The position numbers and the translations under genes are program-made. From assembly GCA_003635195.1 (NCBI GenBank), contig PYIY01000083.1, forward strand, positions 1 through 61,498: a DNA stretch of 61,498 nucleotides, written 5' to 3'. A model generated the notes under the pieces. It did not search any database, was not told the origin of the DNA, and was given only the letters and a program-made list of their open reading frames with translations. How positions within the stretch are numbered: position 1 is the stretch's first letter; each line of letters starts with the position of its first letter. Below are positions 42,612 through 51,167 of this stretch, piece by piece. The stretch is from Candidatus Poribacteria bacterium. GTDB taxonomy: Bacteria > Poribacteria > WGA-4E > WGA-3G.

Positions 42612-43979
42612 TTAAAGCGGTACCGCCTTCGATTTATCACCGATGCGGCGCATGGTAATTTCTTGTTCAACTGTCGGATCAGGGAGTCCTGTCTCGGCAA
42701 GTCGGCGTTCTAAGAAAACCGCCATCTCTGCTTGCAGACGCGCAACGACTTCGTCTGCCTCCTCAGCGAGGTTGTAAACCTCATCTGGATCCTCTTCAAG
42801 ATCGTAAAGCTCCAAATCTGGTGTGTTATAAACAGCAGGCGTGCCACCGGTTTCAACAATCAACTTCCATTTCTCAGTCTGCCACCCGCGTTTTTTCATC
42901 CAGCCACACTCCGTAAGATAGACCGCCGCTGTCGTGCCATCGTGCGCACCGCTTTCCATCAGGACACGTAGACTTGTCCCTTCCAGTTTTTCACGTTCTG
43001 CCACGGGGGTCAATCCGGCGTAATCGAGGATCGTCGGCGCAATATCGGTGAGACGCACGAGACCGCCAAGTCGCTGTCCTGCAGGAACAAGTGCCGGACA
43101 GTGAACGATCAACGGCACGTGGCAGTTCGTTTCGTAAAGCCCGTGATGATCATACCAGAGTTCGTGTTCATCCAGTTCTTCACCGTGATCTGCTGTAATG
43201 ATCAGCAGTGTTTCCTCAAGTTGCTCAGAATCTTGTAGATACCGGAAAAGCTGCGCAAGGCATGCGTCCATATACGCAATTGAGGCATCGTATTGCGAAT
43301 TCACATACCGTCTATCTCGCCAGAGGCGTTTCTTGGTGATGTTTTCAGGATCCGCAGGGTCGGGTGTGCACATCCACTGTCGGAAATAGTCCGTGAAGGG
43401 TTCACATGCATAAACAGCGTCCATACTCCGATTGTTCGGATCGCACTCGTCCCCACTATAAAACATCCGTTCAAACGGAAGCGGTGGGTGATACGGTGTA
43501 TGCGGATCCCAGTAATGGAGGAACGCGAACCACGGTTTATCTTGAGACTGCGCAAGGTCTAAAAGTGCCATCGCCGTTTCATTAACCGCTTCCGCTTTTC
43601 GCGCTTTCCGGTAACCGCTCTCCCATTGATAGCCTTGGTACTGACCTTCAGGAAAACCACGCTGGAACCAACGACCCAAATTGTCCGCAGCGACAGTGAA
43701 GTAACCCGCTTCGCTTAATAACTCCGGCATAGTCCTAACATCTTCCGCTAAGTTTAGCGTCCCGCCTTGTGTGATGATTTGGTGAGACAAAACGTCTTTA
43801 CCGGTGAACATGGTGGTATGAGCAGGATGCGTCGGGATATGTGGACTAATACACTTCTCAAAAAGCGTCGATTTTTCTACCAGAGCATCGAGGTGTGGTG
43901 TTGTTAAATTGTAATGTCCGTAACAACTCATACTCGATGCTCGGAGTGTATCCAATGATATAAGGATAATATTGCGCAA
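42612..43979 (-). CDS. Sulfatase-family hydrolase with Thr instead of the catalytic Cys/Ser
   Basis: This 455-aa protein starts at TTG with AAAGGAG upstream. It has the sulfatase/alkaline-phosphatase-superfamily fold: ILISLDTLRASSMSCYGHYN at the N terminus (first metal Asp), HIPTHPAHTTMFTG where classical sulfatases have CxPSR, and ITADHGEELDEHELWYDHHG (second metal Asp-His). The nucleophile position holds Thr, so formylglycine cannot form. It therefore probably acts as a phosphodiesterase, phosphotransferase or other hydrolase. No signal peptide is present. It leads a three-gene operon (13-bp gap to the next gene). Confidence 0.88.
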   Translation of the reverse strand: MRNIILISLDTLRASSMSCYGHYNLTTPHLDALVEKSTLFEKCISPHIPTHPAHTTMFTGKDVLSHQIITQGGTLNLAEDVRTMPELLSEAGYFTVAADNLGRWFQRGFPEGQYQGYQWESGYRKARKAEAVNETAMALLDLAQSQDKPWFAFLHYWDPHTPYHPPLPFERMFYSGDECDPNNRSMDAVYACEPFTDYFRQWMCTPDPADPENITKKRLWRDRRYVNSQYDASIAYMDACLAQLFRYLQDSEQLEETLLIITADHGEELDEHELWYDHHGLYETNCHVPLIVHCPALVPAGQRLGGLVRLTDIAPTILDYAGLTPVAEREKLEGTSLRVLMESGAHDGTTAAVYLTECGWMKKRGWQTEKWKLIVETGGTPAVYNTPDLELYDLEEDPDEVYNLAEEADEVVARLQAEMAVFLERRLAETGLPDPTVEQEITMRRIGDKSKAVPL

Positions 43980-43989
43980 ACTTATACTC

Positions 43990-44212
43990 CTTTATTAGTA
44001 CTCAGTTATCAGTACTCAGTTAAGAAGTCTTTTTCTGAAAACTGAAAGATTTTTCATGCCTCGCAGTGAGAGAAAATCGTACTGGTAACTGACTACTATT
44101 TCAACGCTTTTATCAAACACAAAGATGACACGAATTTTGTAACTGAGTCCTGATAACTCTTTCACTGACGGTTTCCGATGGCTGACGGGTAATCCACTGA
44201 CAACTCATAAAA
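43990..44212. repeat. Spacer repeat copy
   Basis: ACTCAGTTATCAGTACTCAG at the left; then the 44-nt segment 44041-44084 identical to 24284-24327; then TTTCCGATGGCTGACGGG at the right. It lies between two minus-strand genes. Confidence 0.7.
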
Positions 44213-44214
44213 AA

Positions 44215-45360
44215 TTAGTCTCCCGCTGCAACCTCTGATGTATCACTTTGCGCCGCACGGATTGCCTCACACAGATACGTAATCCCTTCAGGAATATCAT
44301 CGACATGGCAATATGCATACGCCAACCGGATCGATTTCACCGGGGCGTTCGCATAGTGGAAAGCACTCCCGTTGCTATAACCGACCCCTTTTTCAGATGC
44401 CAACTGTTGCAACTTCTGCATGTCCGTCGTTTCCGGCAAATCTATCCAGAGGAACAATCCACCGCGCGGGCGCGTCCACGTACAGAGATCACTGACATGC
44501 GCGTCAAGCGTATCTACCACTGCCCGACATTTTGCACCGACAGCAGCGTTCGTCTTCACAAGATGTGCTTCAAGATGCTCCGTGAAGAATTCAGCAACAA
44601 TCGCACTCGCCAATGCGCTCGTCCCACCGTCCCAGCGGTTCTGATGGATTTGCCCGTAATACGGTTGTCTCGCCACAAAGTAACCCTGCCGAACACCGGC
44701 ACCTAAAATCTTGGAGAAAGTCGCAATGAAGATCACCCGATTTGAAGCGTCTAACTTAAAAAGCGAATCTGGGGTCGGTGTTGATGTAAAGTCGATGTCG
44801 CCATAGCAATCGTCTTCAACAATCAGGGTATCATATTCTTCTGCCAGTGCCAGCATCTGCTTTCGGCGTTGAAGCGAGAGAATCGCACCCGTCGGATTTT
44901 GATGGTTTGATGTCGTATAAATCAACGAGGGACGGATGTTTTTCTGCTTGAGTGCCTTCAGTTTCGCCGCCAAGGCATCCATATCCATACCGTCGATATA
45001 GTCCATTGACACGCCTTCGATATTCGCCTTGAAATGCCGCATAATACCTAAAGTGCCGCTGTAAGTATATTCCTCTGTTAGCACTGTATCACCCGGATTG
45101 ATAAATGTGCCAAGCACTAATTCCAGTGCCTGCATGGAACCGGAGGTAATTGAGATGTTATCTATCGGCAGTGGGATACCTTCACGCCGTTCAAACCGCA
45201 TGGATGCCAGTTCGCGCAAACTGCTATGACCCGATTCACCCGGATAATTCACTAAATCGCCACCCAATTTTCGAAGAGCCTTCTCACTCGCCGCAATAAG
45301 TCCCTCCGTCGGGAACGTATACGGATCTGGGCGACCGCCTGTAAAAGCAAAATCCTTCAT
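44215..45360 (-). CDS. PLP-dependent aminotransferase, class I/II (2-aminoadipate type)
   Basis: I chose ATG 45360 (MKDFAFTGGRPDPYTFP) because AAGGAGG lies six nt upstream; the frame extends to 45429 through the promoter. The 381-aa product has LVNYPGESGHSSLRELA (substrate loop), ITSGSMQALELVLGTF, VEDDCYGDI (Asp to pyridine N), FIATFSKILGAGVRQGYFV (Schiff-base Lys) and C-terminal SIRLAYAYC (carboxylate Arg). The wording matches LysN/AAD-type and MocR-effector-domain-like transaminases. No DNA-binding domain is attached. It probably acts in amino-acid metabolism; the substrate is unknown. Confidence 0.9.
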   Translation of the reverse strand: MKDFAFTGGRPDPYTFPTEGLIAASEKALRKLGGDLVNYPGESGHSSLRELASMRFERREGIPLPIDNISITSGSMQALELVLGTFINPGDTVLTEEYTYSGTLGIMRHFKANIEGVSMDYIDGMDMDALAAKLKALKQKNIRPSLIYTTSNHQNPTGAILSLQRRKQMLALAEEYDTLIVEDDCYGDIDFTSTPTPDSLFKLDASNRVIFIATFSKILGAGVRQGYFVARQPYYGQIHQNRWDGGTSALASAIVAEFFTEHLEAHLVKTNAAVGAKCRAVVDTLDAHVSDLCTWTRPRGGLFLWIDLPETTDMQKLQQLASEKGVGYSNGSAFHYANAPVKSIRLAYAYCHVDDIPEGITYLCEAIRAAQSDTSEVAAGD

Positions 45361-45400
45361 AATATCCTCCTTTTTGTGGACAGATGCCTTTTGGTATCTA

Positions 45401-45429
45401 ATTATAACAAACCTCTCCAAAAAAATCAA
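45401..45429 (-). promoter_or_regulatory. sigma70 promoter for the aminotransferase
   Basis: Minus strand: TTGATT, 17 nt, TATAAT, about 40 nt upstream of ATG 45360. Confidence 0.7.
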
Positions 45430-45435
45430 TGCGTT

Positions 45436-45602
45436 GTCAATGGTTATCAGTTTTCAGTACGGTTTTCTGCGAAAACCTTTCAGTTTTTAATAGTTACCAG
45501 TTTCCAGTAACCAGTAACCAAGTTAAGAACTTGTGTCGGGAACATAATCTGTCACTGCGAGGCACTCTTTAACTGGCCACTGGTAACTTCAACACTGACA
45601 CC
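45436..45602. repeat. Long spacer repeat copy, near-identical to 40791-40959
   Basis: After GGTTATCAGTTTTCAGT it carries the same 142-bp body as the copy upstream of the GT9 gene, ending AACTTCAACACTGACA. The 318-bp spacer 45361-45678 otherwise holds the aminotransferase and rimI promoters. Confidence 0.8.
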
Positions 45603-45605
45603 CAA

Positions 45606-45634
45606 TTGACACCAATTCCACAATATGCTATACT
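45606..45634 (+). promoter_or_regulatory. sigma70 promoter for rimI
   Basis: TTGACA, 17 nt, TATACT. The box overlaps an upstream in-frame ATG (45625), which therefore cannot be the true start. Confidence 0.75.
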
Positions 45635-45678
45635 TTCGCTATCTTTTAAGAAACAGAGCCGTACGCACATTTACCGAA

Positions 45679-46158
45679 ATGACAACCCAAAACCCGCGCC
45701 AAGAACTCACATTTGAACCGATGCGTCTCGATCATCTGCAACAAGTCTTAGAAATTGAAAACCAGTGCTTTGAGCATCCGTGGAGCAAGACCTATTTCAC
45801 CCTGTCTCTGAAACGACCCAGGTCCTATGAATATTTTTACGTCGCACGACGCGAGCATGCCGTCGTCGGCTATATCATTTTTAACATCCTTCATGAAGAA
45901 GCACATATCCTGAACATCGCGGTACCACCTGCTAATCAGCGGCAAGGCATCGGCAAATACCTACTCACTTCAGCCTTAGAGATGATAACGGCAGATGACG
46001 GACGCGAGGTGTTCTTGGAAGTCGCTGTCAGCAATCTACCAGCACAATATCTTTACCGTCAATTCGGGTTCCGCATCTGTGGCATCCGAAAAAACTACTA
46101 CGGACGCTATAAAGACGCTTATGTCTTTCGCAAAGGAGCAGATACCGATGCTACTTAA
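45679..46158 (+). CDS. rimI: Ribosomal-protein-alanine N-acetyltransferase (GNAT)
   Basis: I chose ATG 45679 (MTTQNPRQELTF) because the frame's first ATG lies in the -10 box of the promoter. The 159-aa product has the GNAT fold with MRLDHLQQVLEIENQCFEHPWS (the RimI N-terminal wording), acetyl-CoA-binding AVPPANQRQGIGKYLL and the late FRICGIRKNYYGRYKDAYVF. RimI acetylates the N-terminal Ala of S18 in E. coli. It overlaps the next gene by 11 bp. Confidence 0.88.
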   Translation: MTTQNPRQELTFEPMRLDHLQQVLEIENQCFEHPWSKTYFTLSLKRPRSYEYFYVARREHAVVGYIIFNILHEEAHILNIAVPPANQRQGIGKYLLTSALEMITADDGREVFLEVAVSNLPAQYLYRQFGFRICGIRKNYYGRYKDAYVFRKGADTDAT

Positions 46159-46927
46159 CCTCTTAAGCCATACGATCTCAGCGATGCCAACCCTATCGCT
46201 ATCAACCCGCCGACAGGAAGCACGAACCGTCGGCAGAAACGGTTGGCGGGTTATTGAAGAAGAGGCACAGTGGAACCCTTCAGAAACCGCTATCATTGTC
46301 GTCGATATGTGGAACGAACACTGGTCATGGGGCGCAACAGAACGCGTAAACATAATGGCACCTCGGATGAACATTGTGCTTGGACGTGCCAGACAAAACG
46401 GCGTACAAATTATCCACGCACCCTCCGACACCATGGATTTCTACGAAGCACACCCGGCGCGCCGTTCGGTGCTGGAATGCTCACACGCCGACCCACCCAC
46501 CGAACGCGAGATGCCCGATCCGCCCTTACCTGTTGATGCCTCCGATGGCGGCTCAGATACCGGCGAAGCCGAAAGTTACAAAGCCTGGCACCGGCAGCAT
46601 CCAGCCATTGAAATTGACGACATAGATGCCATCAGCGACAACGGGCAGGAGGTTTACAACCTACTCCATCACAAAGGCATCAAGAACCTCATCTTTATGG
46701 GAGTCCACACGAATATGTGTGTACTCGGACGCTCTTTTGCGATTAAGCAAATGGTACGCTGGGGCTTCAACGCCGTACTTGCACGCGACCTCACCGATGC
46801 GATGTACAACCCCTTTAAACCGCCCTACGTCAGCCACGAAGAAGGCACACAGTTAATCATTGAATACATTGAAAAATTCTGGTGCCCCACAATCCTCAGC
46901 GGCGATTTAACAACCCCAAAGGTGTAA
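46148..46927 (+). CDS. Cysteine hydrolase, isochorismatase family
   Basis: I chose ATG 46148 (MLLNLLSHTISAM) because GGAGCAG lies upstream and the longer frame overlaps rimI in another phase. The 259-aa product has the isochorismatase-like layout: IIVVDMWNEHWSW (catalytic Asp), a middle Lys region, and HTNMCVLGRSFAI (catalytic Cys). Such enzymes hydrolyse isochorismate, nicotinamide, carbamates or similar amides. The exact substrate is unknown. It overlaps rimI by 11 bp, so the two are cotranscribed. Confidence 0.85.
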   Translation: MLLNLLSHTISAMPTLSLSTRRQEARTVGRNGWRVIEEEAQWNPSETAIIVVDMWNEHWSWGATERVNIMAPRMNIVLGRARQNGVQIIHAPSDTMDFYEAHPARRSVLECSHADPPTEREMPDPPLPVDASDGGSDTGEAESYKAWHRQHPAIEIDDIDAISDNGQEVYNLLHHKGIKNLIFMGVHTNMCVLGRSFAIKQMVRWGFNAVLARDLTDAMYNPFKPPYVSHEEGTQLIIEYIEKFWCPTILSGDLTTPKV

Positions 46928-46929
46928 AT

Positions 46930-47073
46930 AACCATCAGGGCGTTCACTACGTTCACTGTCAGCCATCAGTCGTTTTCTTGTGGTGTTTAGTTTTGTTGTG
47001 GCTGCCACAGCATCTCTGAATGCCACAAGAGAGGAACTGATGGCTGACTGCTGATGGCTGACGGCTACATACA
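46930..47073. repeat. Spacer repeat copy with GTGG/CCACAAG core
   Basis: CACTGTCAGCCATCAG at the left, then CTTGTGGTG, TTGTTGTGGCTGCCACAGC and TGCCACAAGAG, and CTGACTGCTGATGGCTGACG at the right. Confidence 0.65.
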
Positions 47074-47078
47074 AACAA

Positions 47079-47112
47079 AAAGCCCGCAGCACCAAAGATA
47101 CCGCAGGCTTTT
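47079..47112 (-). terminator. Intrinsic terminator of the malectin gene
   Basis: Minus strand: AAGCCTGCGG pairs with CTGCGGGCTT (two wobble pairs) around an 11-nt loop, then a T-run. Confidence 0.75.
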
Positions 47113-47132
47113 ACTATATTCAACACGCACAC

Positions 47133-47783
47133 TTATCGACGGTCAGCTTTCAGCGTACCCCAAGTCGTCGTGAGTTTCTGCTTCGGATCCACAGCCGTGC
47201 TCACAGCTGGGACAACCTCCAGCGCACTGAACATCGCATTCAGATCGCCGGCACCGGTTTCCCCGTTTCCAGCGAAATTGAAATCGAGTGTGCCATCACT
47301 CACTTCAATCCCTGGATAGGTCTTGATGTCAATTTCGTGACGTCCCGGTGTAACGTAGAGTGGCTCAACGTTTTCCTCTTCAATGAAAATATCAAAACCA
47401 CGGTTGTTCGGCGACCAGTGTTCACCGACGAGATAAGTCACGTCAAAAGTGCCGTTGCCGGTTTTGAACTGATACTTAACAGTGTCAGGGAACTGTGCCC
47501 AACTCACAGCATAGAAGATGTCCACGTCGTAGCCAGCAGCTTCTGCTTGTGCTTGGGCATCCGCTGTCAACTCTGCGACTTCAGCAACCCGCGGCTCCTT
47601 TTCAATCCAACCGCCCCATGACTGGTCTGTCTGTTGCGCGCCACGCCAGACACGCCCTTGTGAATCCGTAAAGTCGTCTGTCTTACCGCCCCACACGCGG
47701 AATTCCTCCGCCGGTGCAAACGTCGGTAGTGCGAACACAGCCAAGAAAAATACTATTGTTAAAACACTAAATAGTCTCATCAA
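47133..47783 (-). CDS. Secreted malectin-like domain protein
   Basis: This 216-aa protein has GGAGG before ATG and a Sec signal peptide (about 1-24, ALPTFAPA). The mature part contains a malectin-type beta-sandwich (FRVWGGKTDDFTDSQGRVWR at the start; YQFKTGNGTFDVTYLVGEHW; FDIFIEEENVEPLYVTPG; DGTLDFNFAG). Malectin domains bind di-glucose or other carbohydrate units, so this is likely a surface or periplasmic sugar-binding protein. A truncated duplicate of its C-terminal half lies immediately upstream. Confidence 0.8.
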   Translation of the reverse strand: MMRLFSVLTIVFFLAVFALPTFAPAEEFRVWGGKTDDFTDSQGRVWRGAQQTDQSWGGWIEKEPRVAEVAELTADAQAQAEAAGYDVDIFYAVSWAQFPDTVKYQFKTGNGTFDVTYLVGEHWSPNNRGFDIFIEEENVEPLYVTPGRHEIDIKTYPGIEVSDGTLDFNFAGNGETGAGDLNAMFSALEVVPAVSTAVDPKQKLTTTWGTLKADRR

Positions 47784-47802
47784 AATTACCTCCGTCTGAT
47801 TA

Positions 47803-48066
47803 TTAGTTTTCCCGATCCGATTTCAGCGTCCCCCACGTTGTCGTGAGTTTCTGCTGCGGATCAACGGCTAATGCGGGTACCACTTCGATCCCACTAAACA
47901 TCGCGTTGAGGTCTCCGGCACCAGTGTCTGGATTGCCAGCAAATTCAAGACTCATCACCTTGTCTTTAACCTCAATGCCCTCATATCGCTTAATATCTAT
48001 CTCGTGATTACCCGGTGTCACATATTCCTCTTCAACAATCTCGTCTTCAATGATAATATCGAAACC
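47803..48066 (-). pseudogene. 5'-truncated duplicate of the malectin gene
   Basis: The frame reads GFDIIIEDEIVEEEYVTPGN and onward in parallel with the adjacent malectin protein (GFDIFIEEENVEPLYVTPGR), through LEFAGNPDTGAGDLNAMFSG to TTTWGTLKSDR. It ends with TAA. In-frame TGA at 48067-48069 precedes it and no signal or start region remains. It is thus the C-terminal ~88 residues of a tandem duplication that lost its 5' part. Confidence 0.75.
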
Positions 48067-48109
48067 TCAAAATAACACATCTGTTTTACAATTTCAACTT
48101 TTTTTCAAA

Positions 48110-48225
48110 AGTATTCAGTTACCGGTTATTAGTTTGCCTTGCAGTGAGAGTTAAGAGGTGTTTCGTTCAATCAAACCTGTCTTTAACTGAGTACTGACAA
48201 CTGAAAACTGAGTACTGATAACTAT
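48110..48225. repeat. Spacer repeat copy
   Basis: ATTCAGTTACCGGTTATTAG and TGCCTTGCAGTGAGAGTTAA at the left; ACTGACAACTGAAAACTGAG and ACTGATAACTA at the right. Confidence 0.55.
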
Positions 48226-49826
48226 TCCCCTTCAACCGCAACAAGTCGCTGATTCGCCTGCACATCCGTCAACGTCTGCACGATCCCACTCGGCCACTGG
48301 ATAACGATCCGGTCCGCTACCGTGCGATCTGCAAGTCCGAACTCGACATCAAGGCTGCTCTGTGAAAGGTAACTGTCTCCCGCCGACACTTGTTGGACCT
48401 GATGAAGATCCCCCGCACTCACTTTAACAAGTGCGCCGACACCGTCTCGGTTGCTGACTGTCCCAACCGTGCGAATCTGGAGCCAATGCTGCTGATTACC
48501 GCCATCGTTTCGGAGCAACGTCGGTTTTGCACCGCTGTTGACAATGAACAGATCCAAATCGCCATCGGCATCGTAATCCGCGACCGCTACGCCTCTGCTG
48601 ACACCATAGCCATCGGATTTTCGGAGACCTACAACCTCAGAAATATCCCTGAAAGTACCGTCGCCGTTGTTCTGAAGAAAAACATCCGCTTGCCCGTGTG
48701 CTTCCCATGCAGCCGGATCAATGTGACCCGCCGAAAAAAATATGTCCAGATCGCCGTCGTTGTCAGCGTCAAAAAATGCTGTTCCCCAGCACGTTTTACC
48801 CAACCCGGATTCAAAAACACCGCTCTGGGCAGAGACATCGCTAAAGGTGCCATCACCATCGTTTCTATAGAGGACATTGTTCTCATCAAGCCAGTTCGTA
48901 ACGAAGAGGTCTAAATCGCCATCGGTATCATAATCGCCCCAAGTGACCCCCATCCCGCTTCGGATGTCCCCGGTACGGCTCCTCGCATCGGGTTGGTTCG
49001 TATTTGTGAAAGTTAACTCACCATCGTTCCGATAGAGGATATTCTGGTCGGTATCATTCGCAAGGTAGAGGTCCAGATCGCCGTCAATATCGTAATCCGC
49101 CGCGGCAACTCCGAGCGTCAGATGAAACCCGCCGTTCACCTTCGCAGCGTTCGTGATATTGATAAACCCACCGTCGCCTTTGTTCAGATAGAGGATGTTT
49201 GTCTGCCCGAAGAAATCGTAAGGAAAGAACACTTCATCGCCTTGTGGGACTTTCGTATATTCAATGTAATTGCCGATATAGAGGTCTAAATACCCATCCG
49301 CATCGTAATCTCCCCATGCGATGCCAGCACCGAAACCGTTGTGGCCAATCCCACCCGCACCAGATGAAAAGCGTTTGAAAGTGCTATCACCGTTGTTCCG
49401 ATAGAACTGATTCGCTTTATAGTTCGTGACATAGAGGTCGGCATCACCGTCATTATCATAGTCTGCGAAGGCGCATCCCATACCCCAACCGGTGTCCCCA
49501 ACCCCAGCAGCATCGGTTACATCGGTGAAAGTGCCGTCCCCGTTGTTCCGATACAGCGCGTTTTTCGGCAGCACCGCGTCCAGTGCAGGCCGCACTAACG
49601 CAGCGTTGACGATATAAAGATCCAGCCAGCCATCATTATCGTAGTCTCGCCATGCTGCACCCGAACCGACAAGTGCTGGCACCACACGTAGATCAATACC
49701 ACCAGCATGCACAAAATGGATACCAGCTGCTTCAGTGACATCCACAAATCGGATATCGGATGCATAACTGTTGAATATAAACACCCAACTCAAAATTACA
49801 ATAATATTTCGTAGCCTATCCAGCAT
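48222..49826 (-). CDS. CRTAC1-family secreted protein: VCBS/FG-GAP repeats plus ASPIC/UnbV domain
   Basis: This 534-aa protein has a hydrophobic leader (about 1-22). About seven repeats of the form (F/Y)xDYDNDGDLDLYVxN ... LYRNNGDGTF form a beta-propeller with Ca2+-type Asp loops (DxDxDGxxD). The C-terminal ASPIC/UnbV domain follows (LQIRTVGTVSNRDGVGALVKV, ending in the IQWPSGIVQTL block). The layout matches CRTAC1-like extracellular proteins found in FCB-group and marine bacteria. It probably sits at the cell surface or is secreted; ligands are unknown. Confidence 0.92.
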   Translation of the reverse strand: MLDRLRNIIVILSWVFIFNSYASDIRFVDVTEAAGIHFVHAGGIDLRVVPALVGSGAAWRDYDNDGWLDLYIVNAALVRPALDAVLPKNALYRNNGDGTFTDVTDAAGVGDTGWGMGCAFADYDNDGDADLYVTNYKANQFYRNNGDSTFKRFSSGAGGIGHNGFGAGIAWGDYDADGYLDLYIGNYIEYTKVPQGDEVFFPYDFFGQTNILYLNKGDGGFINITNAAKVNGGFHLTLGVAAADYDIDGDLDLYLANDTDQNILYRNDGELTFTNTNQPDARSRTGDIRSGMGVTWGDYDTDGDLDLFVTNWLDENNVLYRNDGDGTFSDVSAQSGVFESGLGKTCWGTAFFDADNDGDLDIFFSAGHIDPAAWEAHGQADVFLQNNGDGTFRDISEVVGLRKSDGYGVSRGVAVADYDADGDLDLFIVNSGAKPTLLRNDGGNQQHWLQIRTVGTVSNRDGVGALVKVSAGDLHQVQQVSAGDSYLSQSSLDVEFGLADRTVADRIVIQWPSGIVQTLTDVQANQRLVAVEGE

Positions 49827-49868
49827 TCAGAGCCATCTCCGCTTCCATAAGTGGGTTTATAATCACAT

Positions 49869-49878
49869 ATTATACACA
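49869..49878 (-). promoter_or_regulatory. Extended -10 promoter for the CRTAC1 gene
   Basis: Minus strand: TGTGTATAAT (extended -10), about 43 nt upstream of ATG 49826. No good -35 box is present. Confidence 0.45.
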
Positions 49879-49913
49879 AAATCGCAAGTCTGTTGTATCT
49901 TAATTATTCGTTG

Positions 49914-50198
49914 TCAGGCATCGTCAGTTTTCAGTGCGATTTTTTCTGATGAAGCTTAATAAAATATTTGGGTAATTCTATGTTCCCCAAACTCGGTAGG
50001 GTTTTTGATAGGGTGTTTCTTCACGGTTTGCAACCGCACCGGACTTTCGCAAGAAATTACCCGATTAAATTCTTAATCTTCATGCGAAAAAATCTTTCAC
50101 TCGTCAGTTGTCAGAAAGAGACTTTAGGATTATCAAATATCTCTTTTAACTCTCACTGCGAGGCAAACTGATAACTGATAACTGATAACTGGTAACTA
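49914..50198. repeat. Spacer repeats flanking a stem-bounded element
   Basis: The 459-bp divergent spacer holds CATCGTCAGTTTTCAGTGCG at the left and TCACTCGTCAGTTGTCAG, CTCTCACTGCGAGGC and AACTGATAACTGATAACTGG at the right. Between them is a ~92-nt element (49971-50062) bounded by GGGTAATT/AATTACCC, with an inner CGGTT-TGC-AACCG hairpin. No gene is seen. Confidence 0.55.
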
Positions 50199-50205
50199 CT
50201 TTTAG

Positions 50206-50234
50206 TTGCAATTCGCCTAAAAATATGTTAAAAT
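50206..50234 (+). promoter_or_regulatory. sigma70-type promoter for the HNH-rnpA operon
   Basis: TTGCAA, 17 nt and TAAAAT lie about 50 nt upstream of GTG 50286. Confidence 0.6.
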
Positions 50235-50285
50235 ACATAGGAGATATTGTTGTAGAGCCAATCGTTCAAGTTAGAGGGACTGCAA

Positions 50286-50798
50286 GTGGAAATGTCTGTC
50301 TTAGTACTCAACGCAAGTTACGAAGCGATCAACGTTTGCAACCTCCGGCGTGCTATGAAAATGGTTTTCAAGGGCACCGCACAGACGGAAGAAGTCTCAG
50401 ATATCGAGATTAATTCGCCAAGTGCTGCAATAAAAGCACCGCATGTCATTCGTTTGGTAAAATATGTTCATGTCCCGCGGAGCGTCGTCAAATTTTCACG
50501 AAGGAACGTCCTCGTCCGTGACCAGTATATGTGTCAATACTGCTACAAGGAGTTACCGACTGTGCAGCTGACACTTGACCATGTCGTCCCGATCTCTCGC
50601 GGCGGCGAGACGACGTGGGAAAACGTCGTGACAGCCTGCAAAAAATGTAATAACAAAAAAGGGAATAAGATGCTCTACGAGACGCGCCTAAAACTCGCAC
50701 GCCAACCCAAAACACCTTCAATCTTGACATATTTGCAGCTTAACCGTCATTTTCGGGGGTGCCACCCGTCGTGGAGAAAATATCTGTATATCAACTAA
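50286..50798 (+). CDS. HNH endonuclease-domain protein
   Basis: This 170-aa protein starts at GTG with GAGGGA upstream; an ATG six nt later is possible. The N-terminal part (VLVLNASYEAINVCNLRRAM) and a C-terminal HNH zinc-finger motif are typical of a common bacterial family: CQYC, LDHVVPISRGGETTWENVV and CKKCNNKKGNK. Four Cys hold a structural zinc and the HNH residues bind the catalytic metal. Its cellular role is unknown. It lies three bp before rnpA, in the place usually taken by rpmH. Confidence 0.88.
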   Translation: MEMSVLVLNASYEAINVCNLRRAMKMVFKGTAQTEEVSDIEINSPSAAIKAPHVIRLVKYVHVPRSVVKFSRRNVLVRDQYMCQYCYKELPTVQLTLDHVVPISRGGETTWENVVTACKKCNNKKGNKMLYETRLKLARQPKTPSILTYLQLNRHFRGCHPSWRKYLYIN

Positions 50799-50801
50799 AT
50801 C

Positions 50802-51167
50802 ATGCAAGATCCCGAAAAACTCAAGAAGTCTTGGGAGTTCCAGCGCGCTTATCAGAAGGGCAATAAGTATTGGAACCGCTATTTTGTGATATACGTGCTA
50901 CATAACCCCTGCAATCATCTCCGACTCGGGATAACCGTCAGCAAGAAAGTTGGGAAGAGCGTACAGAGGAATCGGGTCAAGCGATTAATTCGTGAAGCTT
51001 TTCGGCAACTACGCACACAGGTAAAGGCAGGATACGATATTGTCGTCGTCGGCAGAACACCCGCATCTCGGCTCACATGTCAAGAAACACAGAAGGCGTT
51101 GACGCATCTGTTCCAGAGAGCGGCGATCTTCAACGGTTCATGTCGTCGCAGAGACCGGAATCATTGA
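50802..51167 (+). CDS. rnpA: Ribonuclease P protein component
   Basis: RnpA assists the catalytic RNA in 5' tRNA maturation. The 121-aa product begins KKSWEFQRAYQKGNKYWNRY and keeps the RNA-binding RNR motif as GKSVQRNRVKRLIREAFRQL, followed by GYDIVVVGR. It follows the HNH gene by three bp. An intrinsic-type hairpin at 51344-51369 separates it from yidD. Confidence 0.95.
   Translation: MQDPEKLKKSWEFQRAYQKGNKYWNRYFVIYVLHNPCNHLRLGITVSKKVGKSVQRNRVKRLIREAFRQLRTQVKAGYDIVVVGRTPASRLTCQETQKALTHLFQRAAIFNGSCRRRDRNH

Noticed and set aside
49968..50171. Open frame of 67 codons in the divergent spacer
   Set aside because: It runs through repeat and hairpin elements, lacks a ribosome-binding site and has no recognisable sequence pattern.
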